Positions 17,388-25,459 of a stretch of 64,000 nt of DNA are shown here, one piece after another (position 1 is the stretch's first letter; the number at the start of each line of letters is the position of its first letter). Position numbers and translations under genes: made by a program. Source of the stretch: Pantanalinema sp. (GTDB taxonomy: Bacteria; Cyanobacteriota; Sericytochromatia; S15B-MN24; UBA4093); contig DATNQI010000102.1 in the NCBI GenBank assembly GCA_036704125.1, positions 1 through 64,000 on the forward strand. Reading direction: 5' to 3'. The notes below the pieces were generated by a model. That model ran no database searches. It worked only from the letters and a program-made list of their open reading frames with translations, and had not been told where the DNA came from.

Positions 17388-17741
17388 TCAGACGCCGAAG
17401 GAGTTGCCGCAGCCGCAGGTGTGGACGGCGTTGGGGTTTCGGAAGGTGAAGCCCGCGTTCATGAGGTCGTCGTTGTAGTCGAGCTCGAGGCCGCTCAGGA
17501 ACAGGGAGCTCTTGGGGTCCATGACGACCTTGAGGCCGTCGAACTCCATCACCCGGTCGTCGGTGTCGGGCGCATCGGCCATGTCGAGCTTGTAGCTCAG
17601 GCCCGAGCAGCCGCCGCCGGTGGCCCCGACGCGCAGGTAGCCGTCGGGCTTGCCCTGACGATCGAGCAGGCTCTTGACGTGGGCGATCGCCTTGGGGGTC
17701 AGGGTGATCAGGGTGGCCTGGGGGGTGGTCTCGGTCGTCAT
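17388..17741 (-). CDS. iscA: A-type Fe-S carrier protein (IscA/ErpA)
   Basis: A 117-aa A-type carrier that receives clusters and passes them to apoproteins. The ATG at 17741 follows GGAGG. The three ligand cysteines are present: one in GGGCSGL and two in the C-terminal HTCGCGNSF. Located between iscU and hscB in the ISC operon, which favours iscA over erpA, though sequence alone does not separate them well. Confidence 0.92.
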   Translation of the reverse strand: MTTETTPQATLITLTPKAIAHVKSLLDRQGKPDGYLRVGATGGGCSGLSYKLDMADAPDTDDRVMEFDGLKVVMDPKSSLFLSGLELDYNDDLMNAGFTFRNPNAVHTCGCGNSFGV

Positions 17742-17743
17742 CT

Positions 17744-18148
17744 CTAAGCCTCCGTGCTCGAAGCGGCGCGCCGCTTCTGGTGGTAGTCGCTGATCGCCAT
17801 GCGGATCGCGTCCTCGGCGAGAACCGAGCAATGAATCTTGACGGGGGGCAGCGCCAGCTCCTCGACGATCGCCGTGTTCTTGATGGTCAGCGCCTCGTCC
17901 AGGGTCTTCCCCTTGAGCCACTCGGTGGCCAGCGACGAGCTCGCGATGGCCGAGCCGCAGCCGAAGGTCTTGAACTTGGCGTCCTCGATCACGTTCGTCT
18001 GGTCGTTGACCTTGATCTGGAGCTTCATCACGTCGCCGCACTCGGGCGCACCGACGATCCCCGTGCCGACGCCCGCTTCGTCCTTGGCAAAGGAGCCCAC
18101 GTTGCTGGGGTTCTCGTAGTGGCGCATGAGGTTGTCGCTGTAGGTCAT
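17744..18148 (-). CDS. iscU: Iron-sulfur cluster scaffold IscU
   Basis: A 134-aa scaffold on which [2Fe-2S] and [4Fe-4S] clusters are built with sulfur from IscS. The N-terminal YSDNLMRHYENPSNVG is diagnostic. The three cluster cysteines are in APECGDVMKL, FGCGSAIASS and KIHCSVLAEDA, and the chaperone-recognition region LPPVKIHC (LPPVK box for HscA) is intact. It lies two bases upstream of iscA. Confidence 0.97.
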   Translation of the reverse strand: MTYSDNLMRHYENPSNVGSFAKDEAGVGTGIVGAPECGDVMKLQIKVNDQTNVIEDAKFKTFGCGSAIASSSLATEWLKGKTLDEALTIKNTAIVEELALPPVKIHCSVLAEDAIRMAISDYHQKRRAASSTEA

Positions 18149-18161
18149 GGGGCTTCTCCTG

Positions 18162-19388
18162 CTAGTGCGCCTGCCACTGGACCTGCTTGAGGTCCACGCC
18201 TTCCTTGTACATCTCGTAGAGCGGCGAGAGCTCCCGCAGGCGCCGGACCTGGTTGATGACGATCTCGGCGGTCCGGCGGATCTCGTCCTCGGTGGTGAAG
18301 CGGCCGAGCCCGAAGCGCAGCGAGGTGTGCGCCAGGTCGCTCGTGACCCCGATGGCCCGAAGGACGTGCGACGGCTCGAGCGACGCCGAGGTGCAGGCCG
18401 AGCCCGACGAGACGGCGATCCCCTTCATTCCCATCATGAGGCTCTCGCCCTCGACGAAGGCGAAGCTGAGGTTGAGGTTGCCGGGCAGGCGCATGGTCGG
18501 ATGGCCGTTGAGGAAGACCTGGTCGAGGGCCTCGGTGATGGTGCCCTGGAGCAGGTCGCGCAGCTCGGCCACCCTGAGGCTCTCCTCGGCCCGCTCGAGG
18601 CGAGCGAGCTCGCAGGCCTTGCCGAGGCCGACGATCCCGGGCACGTTGAGGGTGCCCGAGCGCATGCCGCGCTCGTGGCCGCCGCCGTGGGTCTGGGCGC
18701 TGAGGCGAACGCGCGGCCCCTTGCGGCGGACGTAGAGGGCGCCGACCCCCTTGGGGCCGTAGAGCTTGTGGCCCGACAGAGAGAGGAGATCGACCTTCAT
18801 GGCGTTGACGTCCACGGGGACCTTGCCCGCGCTCTGGGCGGCGTCCACGTGCAGGAGCACCCCCTTGGCGCGGGTGATTTCGCCGAGGGCCGCGAGGTCC
18901 TGGACGGTGCCGATCTCGTTGTTGGCGTGAAGGAGACTGACGAGGATGGTGTCGGGCCGGATGGCCGCCTCGAGCGCGGCCGGGTCGACCAGGCCGAAGC
19001 GATCGACCTCGAGATAGGTGACCTCGTACCCCTGGCGCACCAGGTACTCGCAGGTGTCGAGGGTCGCCTTGTGCTCGACTCGGGTGGTGATCAGGTGCTT
19101 GCCCTTCTCGGCGTACATCTCGGCGACGCCCTTGATGGCGAGGTTGATCGACTCGGTGGCCCCGGAGGTCAGGACGATCTCCTTGCCGCTGGCATGGCCC
19201 CGGTCGTCCAGGGCGCCGATCAGCAGGGCGATCTGCTCGCGGGCCTTCTCGACGGCCTGCTCAGCGGCCCAGCCGAAGGGGTGGTTGCGGCTCGCGGCAT
19301 TGCCGTAGTGCTCGGTGAAGTAGGGCAGCATGGCCGCGAGGACCCGGGGGTCCATGGGGGTGGTGGCGTGGTTGTCCAGGTAGATCAT
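18162..19388 (-). CDS. iscS: Cysteine desulfurase IscS
   Basis: A PLP enzyme of 408 aa that converts cysteine to alanine and gives persulfide sulfur to IscU and other acceptors. Landmarks: [12 protein letters not shown] at the N terminus, the PLP-Lys in [22 protein letters not shown], and the catalytic Cys in [17 protein letters not shown]. The catalytic loop has the IscS/NifS group I length. It is the second gene of the ISC operon. Confidence 0.96.
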   Translation of the reverse strand: MIYLDNHATTPMDPRVLAAMLPYFTEHYGNAASRNHPFGWAAEQAVEKAREQIALLIGALDDRGHASGKEIVLTSGATESINLAIKGVAEMYAEKGKHLITTRVEHKATLDTCEYLVRQGYEVTYLEVDRFGLVDPAALEAAIRPDTILVSLLHANNEIGTVQDLAALGEITRAKGVLLHVDAAQSAGKVPVDVNAMKVDLLSLSGHKLYGPKGVGALYVRRKGPRVRLSAQTHGGGHERGMRSGTLNVPGIVGLGKACELARLERAEESLRVAELRDLLQGTITEALDQVFLNGHPTMRLPGNLNLSFAFVEGESLMMGMKGIAVSSGSACTSASLEPSHVLRAIGVTSDLAHTSLRFGLGRFTTEDEIRRTAEIVINQVRRLRELSPLYEMYKEGVDLKQVQWQAH

Positions 19389-19400
19389 GCCCGTGGCTTC

Positions 19401-19850
19401 CTATGGGGTCGGGGTCAGGTCGAAATCGAACGAGGCGTGCCGGATGCCGTCCCTGCGCGCCAGCCCCTCGAGGGTGTAGGCCTCGAGGGCCGCCATGAAC
19501 TGCTGCTGGGCGGCGAGAAGGGCGGCCTGGACGGCGCAGCTGGTGCGGAAGCAGTCGTGAGGGGTCGAGGCGGTGCAGTCGTTGACCGCGATCTCGCCCT
19601 CGGTGGCTTCGACGACCTGGCGCAGGGTGATGGTGTCGGCCGGTCGCCCCAGGGCGATCCCCCCGTGGGAGCCGCGGTGCGATCGCACCAGGCCCGCCTT
19701 GACGAGCAGGGGGACCAGCTTGCCCAGAAAGGAGGAGGGGATGCGCTCGACTTCGGCGATGCGCGCGGTGTCGCTGAGCTGCCCTTCAGGCTGCTTGGCC
19801 AGGTAGAGCAGGGTCAGGATTCCGTATTCGGTCGCTTTGGTCAGTTTCAT
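19401..19850 (-). CDS. iscR: Rrf2-family regulator IscR
   Basis: A 149-aa winged-helix repressor that probably holds a [2Fe-2S] cluster and regulates its own operon. The N terminus MKLTKATEYGILTLLYLA is typical of Rrf2 proteins; the recognition helix region reads RIPSSFLGKLVPLL. Three cysteines with C-x7-C-x4-C spacing sit in NDCTASTPHDCFRTSC, the position used in IscR. An upstream in-frame ATG seven codons earlier is possible. A dyad between the promoter and the start is a candidate operator. Confidence 0.9.
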   Translation of the reverse strand: MKLTKATEYGILTLLYLAKQPEGQLSDTARIAEVERIPSSFLGKLVPLLVKAGLVRSHRGSHGGIALGRPADTITLRQVVEATEGEIAVNDCTASTPHDCFRTSCAVQAALLAAQQQFMAALEAYTLEGLARRDGIRHASFDFDLTPTP

Positions 19851-19900
19851 CGCGGTGCCAAACCTTCGCATGACGCAGTGGGGCGCGGGGCCCGGGTAAA

Positions 19901-19919
19901 TCGGACAAAAAAGGTCTGA
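19901..19919 (-). promoter_or_regulatory. Candidate IscR operator (dyad)
   Basis: TCGGAC-N7-GTCTGA has five of six symmetric pairs and lies between the iscR promoter and its start codon, where autoregulation would be expected. Assignment to IscR is inference. Confidence 0.4.
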
Positions 19920-19932
19920 TTTGCCTCTTGTG

Positions 19933-19961
19933 ACTGTACGCCATGGCAAGGGGCTTGTCAA
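19933..19961 (-). promoter_or_regulatory. Sigma-70-type promoter of the ISC operon
   Basis: On the minus strand TTGACA is followed, after exactly 17 bases, by TACAGT. It is the best -35/-10 pair near iscR. It overlaps the 3' end of the upstream 45-codon gene. Confidence 0.65.
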
Positions 19962-20095
19962 CGCGAAGCGCCGTGCAGCGGCGCGATCCCGGGGGGCGGG
20001 GCCCCCCCGAGCCCGGAGCGGGCCTTGCCGAGGCCCGCTCCCATGAGCCCGGCCACGATGCAGAGCGCCAGGATGATCAGGTCGGTTCGCTTCAT
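19958..20095 (-). CDS. Small membrane protein, 45 aa
   Basis: A short gene with a strong site, GGAGGCGACG, directly before the ATG at 20095. The product begins MKRTDLIILALCIVAGLMGAG, one membrane helix, followed by a short Gly/Pro-rich tail. No family recognised. It lies immediately upstream of iscR on the same strand and its last codons carry the iscR promoter. Confidence 0.5.
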   Translation of the reverse strand: MKRTDLIILALCIVAGLMGAGLGKARSGLGGAPPPGIAPLHGASR

Positions 20096-20248
20096 CGTCG
20101 CCTCCTTTGCCGGGGCCGATCCTAGCGGGGATCGCGCGGCGCGGCGACGTTCATCTGGCCAACGCCGCTCGTGCCTCTTTTGGAATTCCTCGATTCCAGC
20201 TACCATGGGCCTCTTCGGGCGAAGCGAGGCACAAGGGGGGCACGAGCG

Positions 20249-22126
20249 ATGCAGTGGGACGTGATCGTCATCGGCGGCGGCCATGCGGGCTGCGAGGCCG
20301 CCATCGCCGCGGCCAGGCTCGGCTGTCGCACGCTGATGGCGACGTCCAGCCGCGACACCATCGCCACCATGCCGTGCAACCCCGCCATCGGCGGCCCCGC
20401 CAAGGGCAACCTGGTCCGCGAGATCGACGCGCTGGGCGGCGAGATGGCCCGCGTCACCGACCGAACCGCCATGCAGATCAAGGTCCTCAACGCCTCAAAG
20501 GGGCCGGCCGTCCAGGCCCTGCGCGCCCAGTCGGACAAGAAGCGCTACGCCGAGGCCATGCAGGAGGTCGTCCTCTCGACCCCCAACCTCACGGTCCTCG
20601 AGGGGCTGATCGCGGAGCTTGTCCCCACCCCGGACGGGGGCGTGGAGCTCGTGAGCGAAGAGGGCGAGCGCCTCCTGGCTCGCGCGGTGGTGCTGACCAC
20701 GGGCACCTTCCTGCGTGGCAAGCTCTTCACCGGCCTCTCGAGCGATCCGGGCGGCCGCGCCGGCGAGGCCCCCGCCAACGCCCTGACCGCGAGCCTTCAC
20801 GCCCTGGGCCTGCGCACCGGCCGCCTCAAGACCGGCACCCCGCCCAGGGTGGACGGCCGGACCCTCTCGTTCGAGCGCATGGCCCTCGCGCCGGGGGGGA
20901 CGCCCGATCTTCACTTCTCCTTCGTGCCCCCCGAAGAGCCCACCCCCCAGCACCCCTGCTACCTGACCCACACCATCCCCGCCACCCACGCGGTGATCAC
21001 GGCCGCGCTCGACCAGTCGCCCATGTTCACCGGGATGATCGAGGGGGTGGGGCCTCGCTACTGCCCGAGCATCGAGGACAAGGTCGTCCGCTTCCCCGAC
21101 AAGGAGACCCATCCGGTCTTCCTCGAGCCCGAAGGGGCCGACACCGTCCAGTGGTACGTGCAGGGCATGTCGACGAGCCTGCCCGCCGAGGTCCAGCTCG
21201 CGATGCTGCGCACCATGCCCGGCCTCGAGGCGGTCGAGATGCTCAAGCCGGGCTACGCGGTCGAGTACGACTACATCCCCGCCGTCCAGCTGCACCCGAC
21301 CCTCCAGTGCAAGCTTTCGCCGGGCCTCTTCACCGCGGGCCAGATCAACGGCACCTCGGGCTACGAGGAGGCCGCGGCCCAGGGCCTGGTGGCGGGCATC
21401 AACGCCGCCCGCTACGCCCAGGGCAAGGAGCTCGTGGTCTTCCCCCGCTCGGAGTCCTACATCGGGACCCTGGTGGATGACCTGGTGACCAAGGAGATCA
21501 ACGACCCCTACCGCATGCTGACGAGCCGATCCGAGTACCGGCTCACCCTCAGGCAGGACAACGCCGACGAGCGCCTCACCCCGCTGGGCCGCGAGCTGGG
21601 TCTGGTGGACGAGAGGCGCTGGGCCGTCTTCACCGCCAAGCAGGAGGCGATCGCGCGCGAGCGCGCCTGGCTGCGCCAGACCCGGCTCTTGCCCACCGAG
21701 GACCTCAACGTGCGCTTGATGGCGGCCTGCGGGGAGCGCCTGGAGCGCAGCGTCACCCTCGAGGAGCTCCTCCGCAGGCCGCCGGTGCCGGCGGGGCTGG
21801 TCTGGGAGATCGCGGGGCGTGCGAGCGAGGAGGTGCCCCGCGAGGTCGTCGAGCAGCTGGGTATCCAGACCAAGTACGCGGGCTACATCGAGCGCCAGAT
21901 CGCGCAGATCGCGAAGCTCAAGCGCCTCGAGGACCGGGCCCTGCCCGCGGATCTCGACTACCTGGCCATCATCGGCCTGTCGCGCGAGGCCCAGGACAAG
22001 CTCTCGCGGGTCCAGCCCCGCACCCTGGCTCAGGCCTCGCGCGTGGGGGGGGTGACTCCCGCGGACGTGACCCTGCTCATGGTGCACCTGGAGGCGCGCC
22101 AGCGCCTGGTGGGGCGACCCTCGTAG
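20249..22126 (+). CDS. mnmG: tRNA U34 carboxymethylaminomethyl modification enzyme MnmG (GidA)
   Basis: FAD-dependent enzyme of 625 aa which, with MnmE, modifies wobble uridine in certain tRNAs. The ATG at 20249 follows AAGGGGGG. Landmarks: dinucleotide-binding [11 protein letters not shown], the [14 protein letters not shown] motif, [22 protein letters not shown], the second motif [20 protein letters not shown], and the C-terminal [17 protein letters not shown]. Full length with no defect. mnmE is not in the window. Confidence 0.97.
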   Translation: MQWDVIVIGGGHAGCEAAIAAARLGCRTLMATSSRDTIATMPCNPAIGGPAKGNLVREIDALGGEMARVTDRTAMQIKVLNASKGPAVQALRAQSDKKRYAEAMQEVVLSTPNLTVLEGLIAELVPTPDGGVELVSEEGERLLARAVVLTTGTFLRGKLFTGLSSDPGGRAGEAPANALTASLHALGLRTGRLKTGTPPRVDGRTLSFERMALAPGGTPDLHFSFVPPEEPTPQHPCYLTHTIPATHAVITAALDQSPMFTGMIEGVGPRYCPSIEDKVVRFPDKETHPVFLEPEGADTVQWYVQGMSTSLPAEVQLAMLRTMPGLEAVEMLKPGYAVEYDYIPAVQLHPTLQCKLSPGLFTAGQINGTSGYEEAAAQGLVAGINAARYAQGKELVVFPRSESYIGTLVDDLVTKEINDPYRMLTSRSEYRLTLRQDNADERLTPLGRELGLVDERRWAVFTAKQEAIARERAWLRQTRLLPTEDLNVRLMAACGERLERSVTLEELLRRPPVPAGLVWEIAGRASEEVPREVVEQLGIQTKYAGYIERQIAQIAKLKRLEDRALPADLDYLAIIGLSREAQDKLSRVQPRTLAQASRVGGVTPADVTLLMVHLEARQRLVGRPS

Positions 22127-22233
22127 CCCCGCACCGATCCCCCCAAACCATTCTCCGTTGCGGACGAAGTGCCGGGCGCGAGCCTTCCCTATCCTGGAAT
22201 CGGAGCGGGGCGACGCAGCGGGAGGGTTGGGCC

Positions 22234-22956
22234 ATGCGGCTGTCGGGTCACGACATCATTTGCCTGTCGGCGGTCGACTGGGACGATCCACGGGCGGCCG
22301 AACGGGCACCGCTCGTGGGCCTTCTGGCCGAGATGAACCGGGTGCTCTTCATCGACGGCCCGTGCTCGCTCTTGCAGGCCTGCGCGCGCCTCGGCGACGC
22401 CCGCTACCGGGCCAAGTGGGTGGCGCGCTGGACCAGCGGCGGCCGTCCCAGGCGCCTGGCGAGCCACCTCTACTGCTGGACCCCGCCCTTTCGCGCGCCG
22501 GCGCCTCGCGGCCTCTCGGGCTGGCGCCTGCGCCGCGGGGTCCAGGCGATCGCCCGGACCCTCGACTTCAAGACCCCCATCCTCTGGCTCGACCCCGCTC
22601 ACCCGGACGCCGCCTCCTTGATCGGGGCGTGCGACGAGGCGCTGGTCGTGGCCCACTGCCCGGACGCCGAGGCTCGCCTGACGCGCGGCGAGCGCGCCGT
22701 GCTCGCGGCAGCCGACCTCGCCCTGGTCTCGAGCAAGGCGCACCTGCGCGCCCTGCGCACCGAGGTGCCTCATGTCCGGCTCGCCCCGCGCGGCAGCGAC
22801 TTCGACCGCCGCCAGGAGGCCCAGGTGAGCCGCTGGGACGCGCGCTGCCGCGAGGTCGAGGGCGCGGTGCTCGACCTCCTGGCCGCCCGGGCCAAGCCCA
22901 GCTCCATCCCGCTTTTTGCCGAGCGCGTCATCCGCCAGCAGCACGTCAACCTGTGA
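22234..22956 (+). CDS. Glycosyltransferase-like protein, N-terminal domain only
   Basis: A 240-aa protein matching the N-terminal Rossmann half of GT-B glycosyltransferases: HDIICLSAVDWDDP, the helix PLVGLLAEMNRVLFIDGP, PILWLDPAHPDAA, then VVAHCPDAEARLTRGERAVLAAADLALVSS (in the full enzymes this is the ADxVxxxS segment before the nucleotide-sugar domain). After a short tail the protein stops, so the donor-binding half is missing. I see no frameshift continuation downstream, since moeA converges within 20 bases. It may be a remnant or a non-catalytic protein. Confidence 0.55.
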   Translation: MRLSGHDIICLSAVDWDDPRAAERAPLVGLLAEMNRVLFIDGPCSLLQACARLGDARYRAKWVARWTSGGRPRRLASHLYCWTPPFRAPAPRGLSGWRLRRGVQAIARTLDFKTPILWLDPAHPDAASLIGACDEALVVAHCPDAEARLTRGERAVLAAADLALVSSKAHLRALRTEVPHVRLAPRGSDFDRRQEAQVSRWDARCREVEGAVLDLLAARAKPSSIPLFAERVIRQQHVNL

Positions 22957-22974
22957 CGGTTCCTCGTGGGGTTT

Positions 22975-24180
22975 TCAGTCGCCCAGCAGCAGGGTCTCGA
23001 ACGCTTCGCCCGCCTCGGCCGCCGCGCTTTCCGCGGGGATGACCAGCAGGGCGTTGGCCGCGGCCATGGAGGTCATGCGGCCCGAGCCCTGGGGGCCGGT
23101 CAGGGTGGCCCGGTAACCGTCGGCCTCGCGCCGGACGACGGCCCGCAGGAAGGCGGTCCTGCCCGGCGACTTGGAGCAGCGCTCGGTCAGCACCGAGCGC
23201 ACCGTGGGGCGGTCCGGGCGGGGGTGAGCCATCATCCTGAGCAGGGCGGGGCGGACGTAGTACTCGAAGGCGACCATGGCCGAGACGGGGTTGCCGGGCA
23301 GCCCGAAGGCGGGCTTCCCCGCGAGGGTGGCGTAGGTGAAGGGCTTCCCGGGTTGCTGGGCGACCCGGTCGAAGTGGACCGAACCGAGGCGCGAAAAGGT
23401 CTCGCCCACGTGGTCGAAGGCCCCCACGGAGACGCCCCCCGAGGTGATCACCACGTCGCACGACAGGGCCCGCTCGACGAGCTCCAGCGTCGCCTGCCGG
23501 TCGTCCCGGGCGATTCCCATGAGGACGGGGACGGCCCCGGCCTCGAGGACCATTCCGGCCAGGGCGTAGGCGTTGCTGCCGTAGATCTGGCCCGGGGCGA
23601 GCTCGGAGCCGGGCTCCACCAGCTCGTCGCCGGTGGCGACGATGGCGACCCGCACGGCGGGGTGGACCTCCACGTGGGATCGCCCCACCCCCGCGAGCAG
23701 GCCGATCCGGGCCGCGTTCAGGAGGGTGCCCGGCTCCAGCACGCGCGCCCCGGCCGTGAGGTCCTCGCCCCGGAGGCGCACGTTCTGGCCGACGCGGGCG
23801 CCGCGCGCGAAGGTGACGTGGCCGTCCGATTCCCGGGTCTCCTCGACCTTGACCACGGCGTCGGCCCCGCTCGGCATGATCGCGCCGGTCATGATCCGGC
23901 AGGCCGTGACGGGGGCGAGCTCCGGGGGCTCGGTCCAGCCGGCCGCGACCTCGGAGCGCACGCTGAGCCGCACCGGGGCGTGGGGCGAGGCGAGCGCCAG
24001 GTCCTCGGCGCGAACGGCGTAGCCGTCCATGGCGGAGTTGTCGAAGGGGGGGTGCGCGTGGGGAGAGTCGACCGGCTCGGCCAGCACCCGGCCGAGCGCC
24101 TGGAGCAGGGGCGTTCGGACGCCCGGCATGGGGGAAACGGTGCTCAGGATGAGGCGGCGAGCCTCTTCGACCGGGATCAC
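22975..24180 (-). CDS. moeA: Molybdopterin molybdenumtransferase MoeA
   Basis: A 401-aa enzyme that inserts molybdate into adenylated molybdopterin. The start is a GTG at 24180 preceded by a perfect AGGAGGTCCT; an earlier in-frame start has no site. Landmarks: PPFDNSAMDGYAVRA, RIMTGAIMPSGADAVV, ATGDELVEPG, TSGGVSVGAFDHV, QQPGKPF and GLPGNPVSAMV. It diverges from the nitrate reductase operon across a shared promoter region, linking cofactor supply to the enzyme that needs it. Confidence 0.95.
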   Translation of the reverse strand: MIPVEEARRLILSTVSPMPGVRTPLLQALGRVLAEPVDSPHAHPPFDNSAMDGYAVRAEDLALASPHAPVRLSVRSEVAAGWTEPPELAPVTACRIMTGAIMPSGADAVVKVEETRESDGHVTFARGARVGQNVRLRGEDLTAGARVLEPGTLLNAARIGLLAGVGRSHVEVHPAVRVAIVATGDELVEPGSELAPGQIYGSNAYALAGMVLEAGAVPVLMGIARDDRQATLELVERALSCDVVITSGGVSVGAFDHVGETFSRLGSVHFDRVAQQPGKPFTYATLAGKPAFGLPGNPVSAMVAFEYYVRPALLRMMAHPRPDRPTVRSVLTERCSKSPGRTAFLRAVVRREADGYRATLTGPQGSGRMTSMAAANALLVIPAESAAAEAGEAFETLLLGD

Positions 24181-24269
24181 AGGACCTCCTCTGCGCGTCG
24201 CGCGGAAATGATGCCGCCACGATCGGCATGGATGGGAGTTGGATGATTTCATGTCCGTAGCGTACACGG

Positions 24270-24308
24270 TTGACGTCATGCTTGCTTGTTGCTAGTTTTA
24301 CGTCATGT
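24270..24308 (+). promoter_or_regulatory. Promoter of the nitrate reductase-like operon with flanking direct repeats
   Basis: TTGACG (24270) and TAGTTT (24293) are separated by 17 bases. The octamer ACGTCATG occurs twice, once overlapping the -35 and once just after the -10, with a weaker third copy (GCGTCATA) near 24333. These may be operator half-sites; the regulator is unknown. Confidence 0.5.
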
Positions 24309-24351
24309 ACACATCGTAGTCATTTCCGAATCGCGTCATACCGGAGGGGTC

Positions 24352-25446
24352 ATGTCCGAGCGAAACCCAGCTTCCGCCGGGGCCATCCCCGTTCCCTTCA
24401 TGAGCGCGACCCTGGATGGACGCGGAGTCCTGGCGGGCCTCGTCTTCTCCGCGGTCCTGAGCGCCCTGGTCTACCTCGGCTCCCAGGGGCTCCGGGGTTT
24501 CGACGGCGCGCTTGCGGGCTACCTCTTCAGCACCCTCTTCGCCCTCTTCGGGATCGTCTACCGGTACGTGGTCTGGCTCCAGCGCCCCCCCACCCGGCTC
24601 TACTGGGTGCGGGGCTGGCAGCTCTTCTGGGCCCCCGGCAAGCGCCTGCGCAACATGGGCCTCTTCGTCCGGCTGACCTTCGACAAGCTCGTCGCTCAGA
24701 CCTTCATCCGCCGCCGATCCCACCAGCGCTGGCTCGCGCACCAGCTGATCTTCTGGGGGTGCGTGCTTGCGATCCTGGTGACCTTCCCGCTCACCTTCGG
24801 CTGGCTCCGCTTCGAGAGCGCCGTGTCGGACCCCAGCGTCTACATGCCGGTCCTGTTCGGCGCGCGCATGCCCCTCTTCGGCTTCGCGGCCCGATCGCTC
24901 GTCGGCTGGGTGATCTTCCACCTTCTCGACATCGCCGCGGTGCTCGTGCTCGCGGGGATCGCGATCGCCCTGCCGCGCCACCTCAAGGACGAGGCCGAGC
25001 TCTCGACCCAGCGCCTCGACAACGACTTCATCCCCCTGGTGCTGCTCTTCGCCGTGAGCGTGACGGGGCTGATGCTGACCGTCTCCAACATGGGGATGGC
25101 CGGCAAGTTCTACTACTGGATCACCACCACCCACGCGGTGACGGTCATGCTGTGGCTGCTGTTCTTGCCCTTCGGCAAGTTCTTCCACATCTTCCAGCGC
25201 ATCGCCAACCTCGGCGTCTGGTTCTACAAGGCGGCGGGGGCCGAGGGCGAGCAGGCGCGCTGCGCGCGCTGCCGGGAGCCCTACCTCTCGGTGATGCAGC
25301 GCGACGACCTCAAGCGCCTCCTGCCCGAGCTGGGCTTCGACTACGCCGAGGAGGGCGGCGGCAACTGGCAGGACGTTTGCCCGTCCTGCCGGCGCAAGCT
25401 CGTGACCCTCAACCAGTTCCAGACCGTCGGAAAGCGATTCGTGTGA
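24352..25446 (+). CDS. NarI-like membrane cytochrome b subunit with C-terminal zinc ribbon
   Basis: A 364-aa integral membrane protein; the ATG at 24352 follows GGAGGGG. About six or seven helices are visible. Histidines that could bind heme b lie in helices, as in NarI/DsrM/HdrE-type cytochromes: [28 protein letters not shown] and FGKFFHIF. The last about 70 residues are cytoplasmic-like and carry two Cys-x2-Cys pairs (CARC and CPSC), a probable zinc ribbon or Fe-S site. It opens the operon and likely exchanges electrons between quinone and the molybdoenzyme. The family call is from layout, so moderate. Confidence 0.6.
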   Translation: MSERNPASAGAIPVPFMSATLDGRGVLAGLVFSAVLSALVYLGSQGLRGFDGALAGYLFSTLFALFGIVYRYVVWLQRPPTRLYWVRGWQLFWAPGKRLRNMGLFVRLTFDKLVAQTFIRRRSHQRWLAHQLIFWGCVLAILVTFPLTFGWLRFESAVSDPSVYMPVLFGARMPLFGFAARSLVGWVIFHLLDIAAVLVLAGIAIALPRHLKDEAELSTQRLDNDFIPLVLLFAVSVTGLMLTVSNMGMAGKFYYWITTTHAVTVMLWLLFLPFGKFFHIFQRIANLGVWFYKAAGAEGEQARCARCREPYLSVMQRDDLKRLLPELGFDYAEEGGGNWQDVCPSCRRKLVTLNQFQTVGKRFV

Positions 25447-25459
25447 GGGAGTAAACGCC

